Positions 58,700 through 64,000 of a stretch of 64,000 nucleotides of DNA are shown here, one piece after another. The notes below the pieces were generated by a model. That model made no database searches, was not told the DNA's origin, and saw nothing but the letters and a program-made list of their open reading frames with translations. The stretch's first letter is position 1. Every line of letters starts with the position of its first letter. Location of the stretch: assembly GCA_023630585.1 (NCBI GenBank), contig CM042539.1:7309755-7373754 (forward strand), read 5' to 3'. This stretch comes from Cranoglanis bouderius. Lineage: Eukaryota > Chordata > Actinopteri > Siluriformes > Cranoglanididae. The position numbers and the translations under genes are program-made.

Positions 58700-60200
58700 C
58701 CTGGCCCCCAGCCTAACTCTCACTAAATCAGAAATTAAATGTCTTCTCTTTGCAGATGATCTGATCGTTCTGTCAAAAACAGAAGAGGGACTGCAGCAGC
58801 TACTTGACATCACAGAGACATTCAGTCTGATGTGGGCTCTTAAAATGAACCTGGCAAAAACCTGAATAATGATCTTCCGAAACAGATCCAGGTGTAGATA
58901 CACTTTCAGATCAGGAACCCAAGTCCTCCAGCAAACTCACACATATACTGTACCTATCTGGGACTCAAAATAAGTTCAACAGGAAATTTCTATCTAGCTG
59001 TGAATAAACTGAAAGTTAAAGCGATGAGAGTCTTCTACATGATTAAAAGAGCAATTCAACATGAAATACCTGTTCAAACCTGGCTACAAATCCTAAAAGC
59101 AATAATTGAACCAATCGCATTATACGGCAGTGAGATCTGATCTGGGGACCACTGAAATGTTGAGACTTTTCTGGATGGGGAAAAAGAAGGAACTGAAACA
59201 CTGCATATCCAAATCTGTAAAAGCATCCTAAAAGTACACAGGGCAACACTGAATAACTCACGCAGAGCCGAATTAAGACGATACATGCGCCTAATCGGTG
59301 TCCAAAAAAGAGCTCTCAAGTTCTACAACCATTTAAAATGCAGTGACCCAGCCTCATACCACGCTCAAGCCCTCTAGTGCCAGGAGGAGAACCCGGGCAG
59401 GAGCGCCCTTTCCCAGCTAGTGCTGAAACCCAGTCCAGGCCAGGACAGCACTCAGGCAATCCGGCCCAAACTAATCATAACACAACAAAAAGAGAATTAC
59501 ACGGCCGATTGGAAAGATGTCACCAAATCACAAAAGAAAATGGAACTCATTTTTATATTTGGAGCTGAAAACAGACAACACACCAGCAGAATATCTGAGT
59601 TCTGTGAGAGATCATAAGTTAAGGAAGACATTGACCAGATACAGACTCAGCAATCACCGTCTGGCCAGTGAACGAGGCCACAGACAGAGATAGACATGGC
59701 TGCTGTGTGAGGAGAGACTGTGTTCCCTGTGTGTGCAGAAAGCAGTGGAAACAGAAGAACATTTCCTGCTACACTGTGACCTTTACCAAAACATTCGATC
59801 TGTCAACTTCACAAAATTTGAAAAAATAATGCCAAATTTTATGCCGCTAGCAAATCAAGAAACATTAAGATTCGTTCTGGGAGAAAACTCAGGCCTGATC
59901 ACAACAGCAGCTGGATATGTAGCAGCCTGTCACAAGCTCAGAGAGACAGCCAGTGGACACGTCTAACCTCAGTCACATCCTTACACTTCCAAGTGTTTTA
60001 GTGATCATACAAATGTTTAAACCTGTCTTAACATTTTCTTTTTGTATATATTTGTAAAACTTGATTCTTGATTTATCTGTTTAATTTTATTTATTGTTAT
60101 TTATTTATTGTTTTATTTATGTGCATGTATTTATTTGTTTATTTCATGGCCAATGCATGTCATAATACAGTAATACAGTCATGCTAATAAAGTTTGTTTG

Positions 60201-60205
<5 letters not shown>
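58700..60205 (+). mobile_element. 5'-truncated non-LTR retrotransposon (LINE)
   Basis: Begins inside a reverse transcriptase domain and ends with AATAAA at 60186-60191 and TTTGTTTGAATTTG, followed directly by (GA)n. GA tracts on both sides suggest insertion into a GA microsatellite. The clade is not assigned. Confidence 0.88.
58702..59966 (+). pseudogene. LINE reverse transcriptase C-terminal fragment
   Basis: The fragment starts with the polymerase catalytic motif KCLLFADDLIVLS (FADD at 58749-58760). RT thumb-like sequence follows (TGNFYLAVNKLKVKAMRVFY, PIALYGSE), then the C-terminal domain with a Cys/His cluster C-x2-C ... H-x4-C at 59721-59777 (CSLC ... EEHFLLHC). It ends at TAA 59964-59966. 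Several lesions are visible: an in-frame stop after MNLAKT near 58863, a frameshift near 58950, a disrupted GSEIW near 59136, and further stops near 59374 and 59617. The endonuclease and most of the RT are missing, as usual for a 5'-truncated copy. Confidence 0.88.
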
Positions 60206-60258
<53 letters not shown>

Positions 60259-60272
60259 GGAGAGAGAGAGAC
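60206..60272 (+). repeat. (GA)n microsatellite, right of the LINE
   Basis: About 24 GA units, one GATGGAGG interruption, then more GA. Confidence 0.9.
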
Positions 60273-60769
60273 AGTTCTGCAGTATTTTAAATTGTGCTAC
60301 ACCCGTTTTCTAGTGCTAGTGCATCCTGATTAAAAAAAATAAACAAATGATTGGTGATTGATCCTGAATGATCCTGATTGGTCCAGCGGCCTTTTCTCTT
60401 GTTGCTCCGCCCCCATGTTTAAACACCATAGTTATCACAGGGGGGTCACCCCCAGAAACATGCTCCATGTTATTTATTTGTCAGTAGAATCTATATAGTA
60501 TAGATGTTTTTTTGTTTGTTTGTTTTTTTTAAATCACAATTTGTCTTTTTTAGAAAAGTCCTGTAAGTTCTGGATGCCTGTGTTCTGTATGGCACACTTG
60601 CATGTGTTTACGCTTGCATGGCCACACACAACGCTCTAACCAGCTGTACCTTCTTTGGGAACTTCTGTATTTTTATTGACAGAGCAAAACTATTGCTTAA
60701 GTATTAGTGTGCACAGTGGTGCAGAGTGTAGCTCAGTCACATTCAGTAACCACTTTAATCACCTGGTGA
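60273..60769. other. Intergenic, no gene seen
   Basis: No supported ORF or repeat. Confidence 0.5.
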
Positions 60770-60840
60770 ATTAGGGGTCTATCCCAAGTGGAGGCAGGAA
60801 TAAACCCTGGAAGAAACTCCAGTCCATCGCAGGGTGCTAT

Positions 60841-60917
<77 letters not shown>

Positions 60918-61075
60918 GTCAATCATTCACATCTAGGGGCAAATTATCTTAGCCAATCCACCGACTGGGAGGGTTTTGAGAGGTTGGAGGTAGGAAAACC
61001 AAGAACCTAGCGGAAACCCACATGAGGAGAACATGGAAGGAAACTCCACACAGACCACTGTGCCACTGCACCAAA
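60770..61075 (-). repeat. SINE-like element, minus strand, with embedded (AC)n
   Basis: CTATCCCAAGTGGAGGCAGG, GAAACTCCAGTCCATCGCAG, AGCCAATCCACCGACTGGGA and GGAAACCCACATGAGGAGAA match the minus-strand SINE fragments elsewhere. An (AC)n tract of about 36 units (60843-60914) occupies the spot where the plus-strand copy at 25960 has a short GT run. Confidence 0.6.
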
Positions 61076-61489
61076 TGGTTTGATATTTATGTGTATAGTC
61101 TGTATGATGCATAGTCTACTCCATGTCCATTAAACACGACACAAAGTTTATTATTATTATTATTTTTTAAATGACCACAGTTTGAATATCAGTGCCTAAA
61201 CGAATGACTAGAAACCTCAGCAAATCACCTGCCATTACTCGAGTTCATAAAAACTGAAGTGAAAATACTTTGCGGCCATACAAATGACATAACTCACAAT
61301 AATTATTTCTAGACAAATGATACACGTCTTGTAGTAACCAATTTGTACCACATGATGTCAGTGTACACTTAGGCAGAACACCATACAGAATTAGAGTAGA
61401 TTTTTCACACAGAAAAATCTACACTGCAAAAAAAAAAAAAAAAATTCATAGATATTGAAATGTAGCGACTGTAATAAATATTTACACCA
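61076..61489. other. Intergenic, no gene seen
   Basis: AT-rich. Poly-A at about 61428-61444. Confidence 0.55.
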
Positions 61490-61770
61490 TTCTTTCTGAG
61501 AGGAATTAAGCATTCCATGTCATATTGTTATAGGAAAACATTCAACAGCGGGGTGGTGTGATGAAGAGGAGTCACTGTTCCCAACATACATTCCCTGTAA
61601 CAACATAACAGTGTTTTATTCCTCTTATACAACAGCAATTTGCCAACACTAACAATTTTTATGTATTAAAGAATAATGTTGTACTTGTAATGTTGTTGAA
61701 CGTCCACAAAATAAGTTAGTTTCTGATATAGCAACACCGGCTTCTCTTTTTTCTCTCTCTGGGAGTTACT
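61490..61770 (+). repeat. Family A foldback element, central part
   Basis: CATATTGTTATAGGAAAACA, GGGGTGGTGTGATGAAGAGG, TGTTTTATTCCTCTTATACA and AGCAATTTGCCAACACTAAC in family order. Both outer ends are missing or strongly diverged. Confidence 0.75.
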
Positions 61771-62585
61771 GAAGTGCAATAAGTGAGTCACATCTATTGA
61801 AAATATCAAGAAAGCTACCAAATGTTATGACGTAACTGTACTTCCTAGCGTTGCCTAGCTTGGCTTCCAGTTTAAACTAAACCTGATTCGCAAAAATAAT
61901 TATAGCTATGCTTTTATTCGGATGGACAAAATGAAAATGTTGAATGTTGAAATGTTGATGATATATTTATATTATTAATCCCCAGGTTCTGTCCTGTCTT
62001 AATACCATACACAATATTTTCTCAAGTCTCCAGGCAGGTGGACTTTTAGAAACGGTAAATGTGTTTGAGAACACAATCGGGCAACACGTCACCAAACAAA
62101 AACAGTACAAATCATCTAAAACAAACAAACAAACAAACAAATCAGAATACATTAACAGTAATAGCCCGCTGTTTTTTCCCAATAGTAATAAAACATCATG
62201 CAGCTTTTGTCTCAGTATTTAATAACACATTCCATTGAACTGTAGTTTATGTGTGCTTTATTTTGTGTGCCCATTTTAATACATTGTGTTTATTACATTC
62301 AGGTTTATGACTGACACAGATTCATATCCAGAATACCAGAGGTGGAGAACGGTTTACATCTGACTACATTATTTTTTTGCTTCCACTATCAGTTTTGTGC
62401 TGTATTCAATTGTAACTGAGGAAAAAAATCATAAGTAATTGACTTTCACACCAGTTTAATGTGAGTGAGTGAGTGTTACTGCAGGTGCAGAGGAGCTTTT
62501 TCAACTTACTGTTTACATTCACGTTCAACTCAGATATATAACTCATTCACAGGGATGTGTGGGGTGGACGATCATTATCTTTTCA
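61771..62585. other. Intergenic, no gene seen
   Basis: No supported gene or repeat. Confidence 0.55.
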
Positions 62586-63720
62586 TCTATCCATCCATCC
62601 ATCTTTTCCTCCTACACCCATCCCTCCATCTACCCATCATCCATTCATCCATCCATCTGTCAAACCATCCATCCATCCATCTATTTATCATTACACCCAT
62701 CCATTCATGCATACATCCATCCATCCAACCATCCATCCATTTATCATTACACCCATCCATCCACTTCAATACACTTAGTGCATAGTGACATTCCTGTACC
62801 ATCCTGATTGACCCATATGTTGATGATGTGTATCATTTGGACTGATTGATTGAATCGTCATCAATCTTTCATGTTAATTCTGCATGCAGAAAAAAAATCT
62901 ATTGGCATAGAGGCCATCTATCCATCCATCCATTTATCTTTTCATCCATCCAAACATCCATCCATCCATCCATCCATCCATCCATCTTTTCATCCTACAC
63001 CCATCCCTCCATCTACCCATCATCCATCCATCCATCCATCTGTCAAACCATCCATCCATCTATCACCATCATTACACCCATCCTTCCATCCTCCCATCAT
63101 CCATCCATCCATCTGTCAAACCGTCCATCTGTCCACTCATCTATTTATCATTACACCAATCCATTCATCTAGCAAATCATCATTTGTCCATCCATCCATC
63201 CATTCATCCATCCGTCAAACCATCCATCCATTCATTCATTTATCATTACACCCATACATCCATCCATCCATCAAACCATTTTTGATTCTTTTTTTTTATT
63301 GTTCTGATATCTTCTTGCAGTGTACCTATGAACCATTTAATCCACCCATCGCTCCACCCATCCATCAATTTATTTATCTGTTCTTTCTGCATCTTTCTGC
63401 TGTGCACCATTCATCCATTCATTCATCTATGAACCCTTTAAATCATATATCATCCATTAATTTACCTGTCCTTTTGGCATTTTTCTCCAGTGCACTTAGA
63501 CATTTATCCATATATCCATGAACCCATTAATCCATACATCTTTCATTTTTCGATCCATCTATTTATCCGTTCTTTCTGTATCTTTCTGCAGCATATATAT
63601 CCATCTATCCATCCATCTATTTATCTATAATTTCTGCATTTTTTACAGCATACCTGCACATTCATCCATCCATCCATCCATCCATCCATCCACCTGTTCT
63701 CTGTGCCTCTTTCTGTAGTG
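62586..63720 (+). repeat. (ATCC)n tetranucleotide field with higher-order duplication
   Basis: Dense CATCCATCC runs are separated by short unique words. A block of about 120 bp (ATCTTTTC...CTACACCCATCCCTCCATCT...TCTGTCAAACCATCC) at about 62587-62690 recurs at about 62983-63070 and, more loosely, to 63260. Later segments share TCTTTCTGCATCTTTCTGC-type words. All long ORFs here are His/Pro/Ser/Ile low complexity. Confidence 0.9.
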
Positions 63721-64000
63721 TAAGTGAAGGTCAGTGTGTTGTTGTAAGCAACACAGCGTCCCCGCAGCGTCAGCATTAACACCTCTCTGATCCTGTTTTG
63801 TGGAATTGCTCCACTCGCACGGTGCTTTGTGTCTTCACAGTCCTGCGGCGTGAGAGCGCTGAAGCTTCCCGCGTATAATACATGCTAATTAAGTTATTTC
63901 TCCAGCTCTCTTTGTGCCTTTAACTAACATCAGTTGCTTAGCAACAGAATTGGATCAAGAGATGTTCTTCTTCTTCTTTTTTCCCCCCTCACCCTGTAGC
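63721..64000. other. Window end, no gene seen
   Basis: Mixed-composition sequence, no supported feature before the window ends. Confidence 0.5.

Noticed and set aside
62465..63521. ORFs up to 223 codons rich in His, Pro, Ser and Ile
   Set aside because: They are translations of the ATCC tetranucleotide field with no domain.

Overview
This is vertebrate nuclear DNA, almost certainly from a ray-finned fish. It is AT-rich and full of long dinucleotide, trinucleotide and tetranucleotide repeats. It carries three Tc1-type transposons, SINE-like sequences and other repeats of types common in teleosts. A catfish-like genome is plausible, but the sequence does not prove the species. There is no bacterial content, no operon and no CRISPR array.

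Only one intact host protein gene is visible: bhlhe22 (51715-52494, minus strand), a single-exon basic helix-loop-helix repressor of neuronal differentiation. It sits alone in a gene desert. Several unique, repeat-poor, moderately GC-rich blocks (about 12.1-12.9, 15.1-15.7, 23.9-24.7, 39.2-39.5, 43.3-44.0, 48.5-48.8, 50.2-50.4 and 58.3-58.5 kb) are candidate long-range enhancers. That reading is inference without alignment.

Most other recognisable sequence is mobile-element debris. Tc1-1 (5937-7441) is complete except for two nonsense codons. Tc1-2 (20107-21397) has lost its catalytic core. Tc1-3 (56163-57675) has one nonsense codon and a frame-shifting deletion. A LINE 3' end (58700-60205) lies between two GA tracts. 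Two LTR families are present. One has an LTR at 16888-17582, followed by a decayed gag-like frame, plus a minus-strand solo LTR at 41756-42475. The other is a solo LTR at 33241-33565 with an exact 5-bp target duplication. Non-autonomous elements include a hAT MITE with an exact 8-bp duplication (34154-34349), TTAA-flanked piggyBac-like MITEs (2540-3486 and 40212-40924; 3491-4008 and 30503-31408), and about eleven copies of a foldback element, here called family A, which repeatedly serves as the landing site for other elements.

The most unusual object is at 17600-19879. One reading frame, broken by three stops, encodes a Gag-capsid-like segment, then a C6H2 zinc finger closely resembling the N-terminus of methionine aminopeptidase 1, then a long tail of in-phase tandem repeats. 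It looks like a host zinc finger captured by an LTR element, later truncated and buried inside a family A copy that also received Tc1-2.

Tandem repeats are extensive: a 20/21-bp minisatellite at 10636-11560, a (ATCC)n field at 62586-63720, and AT, CA, GA and ATT tracts throughout. One AC/CT tract starts two bases after the bhlhe22 stop codon.
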